Source of the DNA: Lachnospiraceae bacterium
GTDB taxonomy: Bacteria > Bacillota > Clostridia > Lachnospirales > Lachnospiraceae
Assembly (NCBI GenBank): GCA_015057205.1
Contig: SVEW01000085.1
Coordinates: 1 to 10,074, forward strand
DNA length: 10,074 bases
Direction: 5' to 3'
A program made the position numbers and the translations under genes. Positions within the stretch are counted from its first letter, which is position 1; every line of letters starts with the position of its first letter. Below the pieces are notes generated by a model. It was given only the letters and a program-made list of their open reading frames with translations. It was not told the DNA's origin and searched no databases. This document shows, piece after piece, positions 1-5,914 of this stretch.

Positions 1-11
1 AACTCCTTTTT
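1..11 (-). promoter_or_regulatory. Ribosome binding site of an off-window minus-strand gene
   Basis: On the minus strand the last bases before the window edge read AAAAAGGAGTT, a good Shine-Dalgarno core (AAGGAG at 8..3). A start codon would fall a few bases beyond the left edge. The gene itself is not visible, so nothing can be said of its product. It lies just past the citrate synthase terminator, so it probably needs its own promoter in the short AT-rich stretch 12-34, where I see no clear -35/-10 pair. Confidence 0.45.
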
Positions 12-34
12 GTAAAAATATATCTTGATATGAG

Positions 35-59
35 AAAAATCCGCGGCAATCGCCGCGGA
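35..59 (-). terminator. Intrinsic terminator of citrate synthase
   Basis: On the minus strand a perfect 8-bp GC-rich stem (TCCGCGGC, plus-strand arms 40-47 and 52-59, 4-nt loop) is followed by TTTTT (39..35). This is a classic Rho-independent terminator about 40 bases past the citrate synthase stop codon. Confidence 0.85.
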
Positions 60-75
60 CTTTGTCTACACTCTG

Positions 76-98
76 AGAGCTATCGTAACGATAGCTCT
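76..98. repeat. Perfect inverted repeat (hairpin) just after the citrate synthase stop
   Basis: Arms AGAGCTATCG (76-85) and CGATAGCTCT (89-98) enclose a 3-nt loop, starting two bases past the stop codon. Read on the minus strand no U-run follows. Read on the plus strand it runs into TTTT. It may protect the 3' end of the citrate synthase mRNA, or weakly terminate transcription entering from the left. The role is inferred. Confidence 0.6.
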
Positions 99-99
99 T

Positions 100-1464
100 T
101 TAACGTTTATCCATAGGAATATAGTCTTTGTGGGGCGTGACCGTCATATAAGCCGGTCGCATAATCTTGTTGCCGTGCAACAATTCTTCAATTCGATGAG
201 CAGACCAACCACCGATGCGGGCAATTGCAAAAATAGGGGTAAACAGCTGCTCCGGCAGGTTTAGCAGGTGATGGTAAACGTAACCGCTAAAGAAATCAAC
301 ATTAGCGCTGACACCCTTATGTATTTCACATTCTTTACTAATGACTTGGGGTGCAAGGCGGGATACATGTTCGTAGAGCTCAAATTCTGCAGTGTTTCCT
401 TTTTCGCGGGAAACGGTTTTTGCCATTTTGCGTAAAAGTACTTCTCGTGGGTCGGAGAGAGAATAGATGGCGTGCCCCATTCCATAAATCAAACCGGTTC
501 GGTCGAAGGCTTCTTTATGTATTATTTTAGTAAGATAAGAGCGAATTTCGTCATCATCAGACCAATCGGATACATGCTCTTTGATGTCGTCCATCATTTT
601 AATAACCTTGATGTTGGCACCACCGTGTCGCATTCCTTTTAGGGAACCGAGAGAAGCTGCCATGGCCGAGTAGGTATCGGTTCCTGTAGAGGTGACAAGG
701 TGATTGGTAAAGGTAGAATTGTTACCGCCGCCGTGTTCCATGTGCAATACCAGACAGGTGTCCAAAAGCTTTGCTTCATGAGAAGTGTATTTCTGGTTCG
801 GGCGCAACATGTACAAAATATTTTCAGCAGTAGACAAATCTTTGCTTGGGGCATGAATTACCAAGCTGTCTCCAGCGGAATAATGTTTATAAATCTGATA
901 ACCATACACTGCAAGTAACGGAAAAATGCTGGTTAGTTGCAGGCATTGGCGAAGTACATTTGGAATGCTGATGTCCTCCGAATAACGGTCATAAGAGTAT
1001 AGCGTTAATACACTGCGCGCCATCATATTCATGAGATTATTACTAGGGGCCATCATTAGAATGTCCCGTAAAAAAGTAGGCGGAAGTTCCCGATAATCAT
1101 TCAATAATTGTACAAATTGATGAAATTGTTCTTTGTTTGGAAGGGATCCAAATAATAAAAGGTACAAGCTCTCTTCGTAGCAGTAATGGTTACTGGTTCG
1201 ACTTCCGCGAATTAAATCGTTGATGTTATAGCCGCGGTAATATAATTCGCCATTGATAGGGGTTCTGGTACCGTCGGGATAATCAATAAATGCGTCCACT
1301 TCAGAAATTTCAGTTATACCTACCAAAACACCGCGTCCTTTTATGTCACGTAATCCGCGTTTGACATCGTAATCAGAATATAAGGCTTCCGGAATATTTG
1401 AATTCTTCGCATAAAGCTCAGATAATGCAAGAATTTCCGGAGTAATAGTTGTATTTGTTGTCAT
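100..1464 (-). CDS. gltA: Citrate synthase (clostridial type)
   Basis: Condenses acetyl-CoA with oxaloacetate to give citrate, the entry step of the oxidative TCA branch (cytoplasm). The predicted protein has 454 residues. Family landmarks are visible: HGGGNNS (His244), the MRHGGAN motif (His280), GMGHAIY followed by SDPR (His321) and NVDFFSG (Asp390). These align with the substrate-binding and catalytic His/His/Asp set of citrate synthases, followed by the C-terminal GGWSAHRIEE block. The usual GHRVY motif reads GHAIY, and an N-terminal extension precedes the core. I infer a divergent clostridial clade. A 2-methylcitrate synthase activity cannot be excluded. The start is the ATG at 1464: AAAGGA (1478..1473) is well spaced for it but overlaps the in-frame ATG at 1473. 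The gene is alone on its strand, with its own promoter and terminator. No aconitase or isocitrate dehydrogenase gene is in view. Confidence 0.93.
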   Translation of the reverse strand: MTTNTTITPEILALSELYAKNSNIPEALYSDYDVKRGLRDIKGRGVLVGITEISEVDAFIDYPDGTRTPINGELYYRGYNINDLIRGSRTSNHYCYEESLYLLLFGSLPNKEQFHQFVQLLNDYRELPPTFLRDILMMAPSNNLMNMMARSVLTLYSYDRYSEDISIPNVLRQCLQLTSIFPLLAVYGYQIYKHYSAGDSLVIHAPSKDLSTAENILYMLRPNQKYTSHEAKLLDTCLVLHMEHGGGNNSTFTNHLVTSTGTDTYSAMAASLGSLKGMRHGGANIKVIKMMDDIKEHVSDWSDDDEIRSYLTKIIHKEAFDRTGLIYGMGHAIYSLSDPREVLLRKMAKTVSREKGNTAEFELYEHVSRLAPQVISKECEIHKGVSANVDFFSGYVYHHLLNLPEQLFTPIFAIARIGGWSAHRIEELLHGNKIMRPAYMTVTPHKDYIPMDKR

Positions 1465-1497
1465 ACATATCATCCTTTGTTTGCTAATCTTAACTTA

Positions 1498-1527
1498 ACT
1501 ATAGCACAAAAACTTGTGAATTGCCAA
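1498..1527 (-). promoter_or_regulatory. Sigma-A-type promoter of citrate synthase
   Basis: On the minus strand TTGGCA (1527..1522), an 18-bp spacer and TATAGT (1503..1498) make a credible housekeeping promoter about 30 bases before the start codon. The spacer holds a small palindrome, CACAA-N4-TTGTG (1505-1518), that could be an operator. This is inferred from sequence only. Confidence 0.6.
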
Positions 1528-1574
1528 AATGTTCGTAGATTTTGTTAATTAAAGATGGAAATTTTTAGTTACGC

Positions 1575-1603
1575 TTGCTTTTTTGAAGGAAACATACTAT
1601 AAT
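1575..1603 (+). promoter_or_regulatory. Promoter of the non-coding RNA
   Basis: TTGCTT (1575-1580), a 17-bp spacer and a consensus TATAAT (1598-1603) put the start of transcription near 1610. No open reading frame follows until 1904, so the first product is the structured RNA. The promoter is divergent from that of citrate synthase, about 50 bases away. Confidence 0.75.
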
Positions 1604-1609
1604 ATAACC

Positions 1610-1867
1610 ATCACCTGAGATGTTCGATACCCCTATAATTTTTGAACCTACATCTACTTTTATGGGACTCTTACATTACTGATTGGATGTCAGGCCGCGC
1701 TTTTATCGGCGGAAGGCAGAAGATTATGTTGCGGACACCCACCTAGCCCTGGCTAGGAGTCAAAAATATAGGAACGGCACCTTGGGGAATTACATAAGAT
1801 AGCTTAGTATAAGTTACGGAAGAATGTAAAGATGAGAAGCTGCATAGAATTCTATGCAGCTTCTTTA
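1610..1867 (+). ncRNA. Structured non-coding RNA, probable 6S (SsrS)-type or raiA-motif RNA
   Basis: This stretch has no plausible coding frame, but has a strong promoter before it and a terminator at its end. The 5' and 3' parts pair. CCTGAG (1614-1619) faces CTTGGG (1781-1786 region), and TGTTCG (1621-1626) faces CGGCA (about 1776-1780). CCTATA-A-TTTTTGA (1631-1644) pairs over 13 bp, with one bulge, with TCAAAAATATAGG (1760-1772). Inside lie at least three hairpins: CCTACATC/GATGTCAGG (1647-1693), GCCG/CGGC (about 1694-1711) and CCTAGC/GCTAGG (1743-1758). TGGG (near 1663) and CCCA (near 1739) could add a further helix or pseudoknot. The terminal TGTTCG...CGGCA pairing resembles the closing stem of 6S RNA, which sequesters sigma-70-type RNA polymerase. 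The branched core is unlike a simple 6S rod and fits a complex clostridial motif such as raiA better. That it is a structured RNA is fairly sure; the family is not. Confidence 0.72.
1835..1867 (+). terminator. Hairpin terminator of the non-coding RNA
   Basis: A perfect 13-bp stem AGAAGCTGCATAG (1835-1847) / CTATGCAGCTTCT (1852-1864) with a 4-nt loop is followed by TTT. The U-run is short, so some read-through into the SpoIID-family gene 37 bases on is possible. No strong promoter is visible between the two. Confidence 0.75.
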
Positions 1868-1903
1868 AGGTATGGTATAAGGTAGTATTGGAGTATGAAA
1901 GAG

Positions 1904-3724
1904 ATGGGATATGAATCAAGAATTTTTACAAAACGCCAAATAAAACAGTTGGTTAGTCTGTCGGCTTTGCTTTTTATGACGTTTTTGATTTTTTGCGGGA
2001 TTCTATTTTTACAGAAAGAGCATCAGAGCGAGAAACGGGAGCTTTTGACAAAAGAGCTGGGAGCTTTTATGAGCTTTTATGAATATGATTCCAGACAGTG
2101 GGAGAATTATTTTGATAAACAAGGCTTTGGTAAGCGAATTAGCGGTTCGGAATTGGTTCAGTTTTGCCGTTGCCTTGGTATTTCTGATTATATTGAAGTG
2201 GAGCGGTTTGCAAAGGAGAAGACGGTTTCTTATAATGAATTTCTCCCTGTATATGAGCAGATGCTTAGTATTTTGGATACGGATCATCAGGTTAGTACCA
2301 GAGAGATGAAAGTTGATGGCAAGCTTTGTCAAGTATATTATATGGATGAGCATATTATTGGATTTAAGAGCTTTGTAAAGAAGAATACGATTTCCAAGGT
2401 GCTCGCTAAGGAGCAGAAACATTCGGATTCCGAGCCGGTTAGTGTGGCGCTTAAGAATGGTGCAACGTATTATCGAACAAGTTGCTATTTAAAAGTAAAC
2501 TCTCCTTACAAGAAGATTTCTGCAGATAAGAAGGAGAAGATGATTAAGAAGGATGCAATTCTTAAGTTTACGAAGCATGGTGAGATAAGTAGACCTGGCA
2601 AAACGGAGTGTATAACCTTAATGCCTACCAGTTCGAAGGGCCGTGTGTATTTTGTAAATAAATCAGGAAATACTATTTCAAAAGGATATCGCGGTAATGT
2701 TAAGATTTATCGTTATAGTGGGGGCTATGTGGCTATAAATGTTCTGCCGGTTAAAGAATATTTATATGGAGTGCTTCCGAGTGAAATGCCTGCATCTTTT
2801 GAAAAAGAAGCGTTGAAAGCGCAAGCGGTATGTGCTAGAAGTTATGTGTATCGTCAGATGGAACAGGTAAATGCTCCGGCAAAGTTTTATGCGCAAATAG
2901 ATGATACTACAGCTTTTCAGGTGTATAATAAATCTGAGGAGGCCAAGGTTTGTAATCAGGCAGTAGACGAGACGGAAAATAAGGTTGTAAAATATAAAGG
3001 GAAAATTGCTACAACGTATTATTATTCTACTTCCTGTGGAATGTGCCAAAGTTATGAAATATGGAAGGCGGATAAGAATACCAGTGGCTACCTTCAAAGT
3101 GGTCTGATTCATAAAAAAGCAAAAGCGCTTGGTGGAAAGAAAGACACGCCGAGTCTTTCTAAGGAGAAGGATTTTCGGGCGTTTATTCTGCACACCGATA
3201 GTGGGTATTTTGAGAAAGCATGTCGTTACTTCCGGTGGAGTGCGAAGGCCTCTTTTGACGGTAAAGAAGATGAAGTTATTCAGGCTATTTCGAAACGGAA
3301 AGTGGCTGCACCTTCCAGCGTTACGGTGTTAAATAGTAAAGGAAAAGAATGTTCACAATTAGATGGACTGGGTGAATTGAAGAAATGGAAAGTTACCAGA
3401 CGGTATAGTAGTGGTACCATTGCACAGATGCAGATAACTTTTGCGAAAGGTTGCGTATTACTGAAGAATGAATATACCATACGGCAATGTTTAGCAGCCT
3501 TGCATCCGACTTTAACCTTACAGGATAAGAGTACCGGAACGCCGGAGTTGCTTCCAAGTGCATGTTTTTACATAAAGAGTCAGAAGAATAAAACCCTTGT
3601 ATTAGCAGGTGGTGGATTTGGACATGGACTTGGAATGAGCCAAAATGGCGCTAATGAATTGGCGAAAAATGGATATAGCTATAAAAAGATTCTTTCCTTC
3701 TTTTATCAAGGGGTGACGATGTAG
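1904..3724 (+). CDS. Membrane-anchored SpoIID/LytB-domain protein
   Basis: Predicted 606-residue protein with a short basic cytoplasmic tail, one N-terminal membrane segment (about residues 18-37) and a large extracytoplasmic part. The first ~180 residues of that part are unrecognised. The SpoIID/LytB domain (about 275-600) is clear: LPVKEYLYGVLPSEMP with the expected catalytic Glu294, then EALKAQAVCARSYVY, the YYYSTSCGMC block (Cys378, Cys381) and GGGFGHGLGMSQNGA near the C-terminus. SpoIID proteins are lytic transglycosylases that cut denuded peptidoglycan during engulfment; LytB relatives modify an amidase. True SpoIID is about 340 residues, so this is a long paralogue outside the usual spoIID setting, and its role in sporulation or wall turnover is inferred. 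The start at 1904 has GGAG (1890-1893) ten bases upstream. An in-frame ATG at 1895 would leave only one base, so it is less likely. The stop directly abuts the next start codon. Confidence 0.85.
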   Translation: MGYESRIFTKRQIKQLVSLSALLFMTFLIFCGILFLQKEHQSEKRELLTKELGAFMSFYEYDSRQWENYFDKQGFGKRISGSELVQFCRCLGISDYIEVERFAKEKTVSYNEFLPVYEQMLSILDTDHQVSTREMKVDGKLCQVYYMDEHIIGFKSFVKKNTISKVLAKEQKHSDSEPVSVALKNGATYYRTSCYLKVNSPYKKISADKKEKMIKKDAILKFTKHGEISRPGKTECITLMPTSSKGRVYFVNKSGNTISKGYRGNVKIYRYSGGYVAINVLPVKEYLYGVLPSEMPASFEKEALKAQAVCARSYVYRQMEQVNAPAKFYAQIDDTTAFQVYNKSEEAKVCNQAVDETENKVVKYKGKIATTYYYSTSCGMCQSYEIWKADKNTSGYLQSGLIHKKAKALGGKKDTPSLSKEKDFRAFILHTDSGYFEKACRYFRWSAKASFDGKEDEVIQAISKRKVAAPSSVTVLNSKGKECSQLDGLGELKKWKVTRRYSSGTIAQMQITFAKGCVLLKNEYTIRQCLAALHPTLTLQDKSTGTPELLPSACFYIKSQKNKTLVLAGGGFGHGLGMSQNGANELAKNGYSYKKILSFFYQGVTM

Positions 3725-4570
3725 ATGAAGAAAGCAATTGCGGTATTGAAAGAGGTGTTACGTGAATTACGAAAAGATAACGTGGGGGCATTTGCGGCTC
3801 AAACCACGTTTTTCCTAATGGTTTCAGCGATTCCGGCTCTGATTCTGTTTGTATTCATTTTTCAACATACCGCATTGCGGGAATATCAGTTACTTACACT
3901 GATTAATACTTCGTTTCCAAAGCAGGTTGCGCCGTTTCTTGTATCCATCGTTCATGAGATGTACCGAAATTCCCCGGGAGTTTTTTCGGTTGCATTGATT
4001 GGTGCCTTGTGGTCATCGGGAAATGGTGTGCAGGTTCTTGCAAATGGATTGAATGTGATTTATGGCATTGAAGAGAATCGGCAGTGGGTAGTTTTGCGAA
4101 TTCGTGCTATATTTTATACACTGATTTTTTCTATTGGCATTTTGATGACTATTGTAGGGCTGATTTTTGGAGATTTATTACGCAAACGCATGTTGCCAAA
4201 ATATCCAATTTTTGGCGCCGCGATTCGATTTGTATTAAATATTCGTTTCCTTGTGTTGTTTGTAATTTTCCTGATTTTGTTTTTGTTTATTTTAAAGTTT
4301 TTGCCAAATAGAAAAGCAACATTTAAGGGACAATTACCGGCTTCCATTGGGGCGTCTGCCGCCTGGGTAGTTATGTCATATTTGATTGCCATTTATGTAG
4401 AATGGTTTGATGGATTTTCTATGTATGGCAGTATGACAACGTTGATGTTGATTATGATGTACGTTTATTTTGGCGTATATATACTGTTAATTTGTGCGGA
4501 ACTGGATTCCCTTTATAAAAAAAACCTGCTTAAATTTTTGCGGAAAATAAGAAATAAAAGAAAAACTTGA
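3725..4570 (+). CDS. YihY/BrkB-family integral membrane protein
   Basis: Predicted 281-residue polytopic protein with about six membrane segments (roughly 27-47, 85-110, 126-150, 165-193, 204-227 and 238-260) and a basic C-terminal tail. The N-terminal GAFAAQTTFFLMVSAIPAL block, the LPNRKATFKGQLPASIGA loop before segment five, and the final segment ending in LICAELDSLY are typical of the YihY/BrkB (UPF0761) family. The family was once misnamed ribonuclease BN, and its biochemical function is not established. The start codon follows the stop of the SpoIID-family gene with no gap. The ribosome binding site AAGGGG (3708-3713) lies inside that gene, so the two are co-transcribed and perhaps translationally coupled. 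That suggests an envelope role, by context only. No terminator is visible after it, and the promoter of the T-box leader overlaps its stop codon. Confidence 0.88.
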   Translation: MKKAIAVLKEVLRELRKDNVGAFAAQTTFFLMVSAIPALILFVFIFQHTALREYQLLTLINTSFPKQVAPFLVSIVHEMYRNSPGVFSVALIGALWSSGNGVQVLANGLNVIYGIEENRQWVVLRIRAIFYTLIFSIGILMTIVGLIFGDLLRKRMLPKYPIFGAAIRFVLNIRFLVLFVIFLILFLFILKFLPNRKATFKGQLPASIGASAAWVVMSYLIAIYVEWFDGFSMYGSMTTLMLIMMYVYFGVYILLICAELDSLYKKNLLKFLRKIRNKRKT

Positions 4571-4595
4571 GTTTCTAATAAAAATGTGGTATTCT
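4567..4595 (+). promoter_or_regulatory. Promoter of the T-box leader and pheST operon
   Basis: TTGAGT (4567-4572), a 17-bp spacer and TATTCT (4590-4595) put the transcript start near 4602, just before T-box stem I. The -35 element overlaps the stop codon of the upstream membrane-protein gene. Confidence 0.6.
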
Positions 4596-4601
4596 AGTAT
4601 T

Positions 4602-4844
4602 CAGTTAAAAGCAAAGATGGTGCACAGTAGTATCTTATTATCTGAAAGAGAGGCGGAATCATCGGCTGGAAGTTCTGCCCAGCTCTGATAGGATAACGAA
4701 TTTCACACCGGAGCTGCCTGATTGAATGGAAGTAGGTTAGGACGTTTTTACACGTTACGTAAATTAGAGCGCCCATGGATTCATGGGAAGCAGGGTGGTA
4801 CCGCGGAGAATATGCTTCGTCCCTTTGAGGGCGAAGTTTTTTTT
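4602..4844 (+). promoter_or_regulatory. T-box riboswitch, tRNA-Phe specific
   Basis: A T-box leader senses uncharged tRNA and prevents transcription termination when it binds. The diagnostic T-box sequence AGGGTGGTACCGCGG is at 4792-4806. Its TGGT pairs with the tRNA acceptor end, and the variable T fits discriminator A73 of tRNA-Phe. Stem I spans about 4619-4710, with an AGTA element (4628-4631 region) and GGTG/CACC at its base. The specifier on its 3' side is TTC (4702-4704, followed by A), a phenylalanine codon. A stem III hairpin CCCATG/CATGGG (4772-4787) precedes the antiterminator. AGGG of the T-box can pair with CCCT (4821-4824), which competes with the terminator. The leader sits directly before pheS, which agrees with the specifier. 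Confidence 0.95.
4815..4844 (+). terminator. Conditional terminator of the T-box leader
   Basis: CTTCG-T-CCC (4815-4823) pairs with GGGCGAAG (4829-4836), leaving one bulged T, and is followed by eight Ts (4837-4844). The 5' arm overlaps the half that pairs with the T-box sequence, so the terminator and antiterminator exclude each other. Confidence 0.9.
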
Positions 4845-4880
4845 ATGCGTTTTTAGGACATTTGAAAGAGAGGAATTAGT

Positions 4881-5900
4881 ATGAAAGAGAAACTGCAGCA
4901 GATTCGAGAAAATGCAATGAAGCAGATTTTAGAATCCGACGGGCTTGCGAAGTTGAATGACGTACGTGTCAATGTGCTTGGCAAGAAGGGTGAATTAACC
5001 CAGATTATGAAGAATATGAAGAACCTGAGTGCGGAAGAAAGACCGGCGTTTGGACAGATGGTCAATGAAACACGGCAGGCAATTGAACAGTTGCTGGAAG
5101 AAACGAAGAAGAAATTAGAAAGCGCTGAGTTGGAGCTCCAGATGAAGAAGGAAGTAATTGATGTTACTCTCCCATCTAAGAAGAGAAAAGTAGGACATGC
5201 TCACCCAAATACATTGGCATTGGATGCCGTGGAAGATATTTTTGTGGGCATGGGATATGAAATTATGAACGGACCGGAAGTGGAATACGACTATTATAAC
5301 TTTGAAGCGTTGAACATTCCACCAAATCATCCGGCGAAAGATGAGCAGGATACATTTTATATTAATGATAAGATTGTCCTTCGTACACAGACTTCTCCGG
5401 TACAGATTCATGCTATGGAGCAAGGAAAGTTGCCACTTCGTATGCTGGCACCGGGAAGAGTTTTCCGATCCGATGAAGTGGATGCAACCCATTCCCCATG
5501 CTTCCATCAGATTGAAGGACTCGTGGTGGATAAGAACATTACCTTCTCAGATTTAAAAGGAACTTTAGAAGAATTTGCAAAAAAGATGTTTGGAGAGGAA
5601 ACAAAAGTAAAATTCCGTCCACATCATTTCCCGTTTACAGAACCAAGTGCGGAAATGGATGTTAGTTGCTTCAAGTGTGGTGGTAAAGGATGCCGTTTTT
5701 GTAAAGGTTCCGGATGGATTGAAATCTTAGGATGCGGTATGGTACATCCGAATGTGCTAAAACAGTGTAAGATTGATACAGAAGAGTACTCCGGTTTCGC
5801 TTTTGGAATGGGATTGGAGCGTATTTCCCTGTTGAAGTATGAAATTGATGATATGCGCCTGTTGTACGAAAATGACGACAGATTCTTAAAGCAGTTCTAG
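4881..5900 (+). CDS. pheS: Phenylalanine-tRNA ligase alpha subunit
   Basis: Catalytic subunit of the (alpha-beta)2 class II synthetase that charges tRNA-Phe with phenylalanine in the cytoplasm. The 339-residue length is normal. An N-terminal coiled-coil arm (about 1-95) binds tRNA. Class II motif 2 is FRSDEVDATHSPCFHQIEG (195-213) and motif 3 is FAFGMGLERISLLKYEIDDMR (306-326). A four-cysteine cluster, Cys263, Cys266, Cys271 and Cys274, in VSCFKCGGKGCRFCKG, is seen in many Firmicute PheS proteins and looks like a zinc knuckle. Ala307 in the FAFG motif lines the amino-acid pocket. The ribosome binding site AGGA (4871-4874) is six bases before the ATG. The gene is controlled by the T-box leader upstream, and pheT follows after 14 bases. 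Confidence 0.98.
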   Translation: MKEKLQQIRENAMKQILESDGLAKLNDVRVNVLGKKGELTQIMKNMKNLSAEERPAFGQMVNETRQAIEQLLEETKKKLESAELELQMKKEVIDVTLPSKKRKVGHAHPNTLALDAVEDIFVGMGYEIMNGPEVEYDYYNFEALNIPPNHPAKDEQDTFYINDKIVLRTQTSPVQIHAMEQGKLPLRMLAPGRVFRSDEVDATHSPCFHQIEGLVVDKNITFSDLKGTLEEFAKKMFGEETKVKFRPHHFPFTEPSAEMDVSCFKCGGKGCRFCKGSGWIEILGCGMVHPNVLKQCKIDTEEYSGFAFGMGLERISLLKYEIDDMRLLYENDDRFLKQF

Positions 5901-5914
5901 GAGGGTTTGATTAG

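Noticed and set aside
700..918. 72-codon plus-strand open frame
   Set aside because: It is antisense to conserved citrate synthase sequence and lacks a supporting context.
1583..1603. TTGAAG (1583-1588) as the -35 element of the RNA promoter
   Set aside because: It is only nine bases from the TATAAT. TTGCTT at 1575-1580 gives the proper 17-base spacing.
2009..3193. Minus-strand open frames of 137 and 143 codons
   Set aside because: Both are antisense to the SpoIID-family gene, have no family features and reflect its codon pattern.
4594..4776. 60-codon minus-strand open frame
   Set aside because: It lies wholly within the T-box leader, whose conserved elements explain the sequence, and it has no recognisable protein motif.
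5663..5710. PheS cysteine cluster as an inserted zinc domain or new fusion
   Set aside because: The CX2CX4CX2C segment between TEPSAE and GMVHP is known in many Firmicute PheS proteins, so it is normal for the group.
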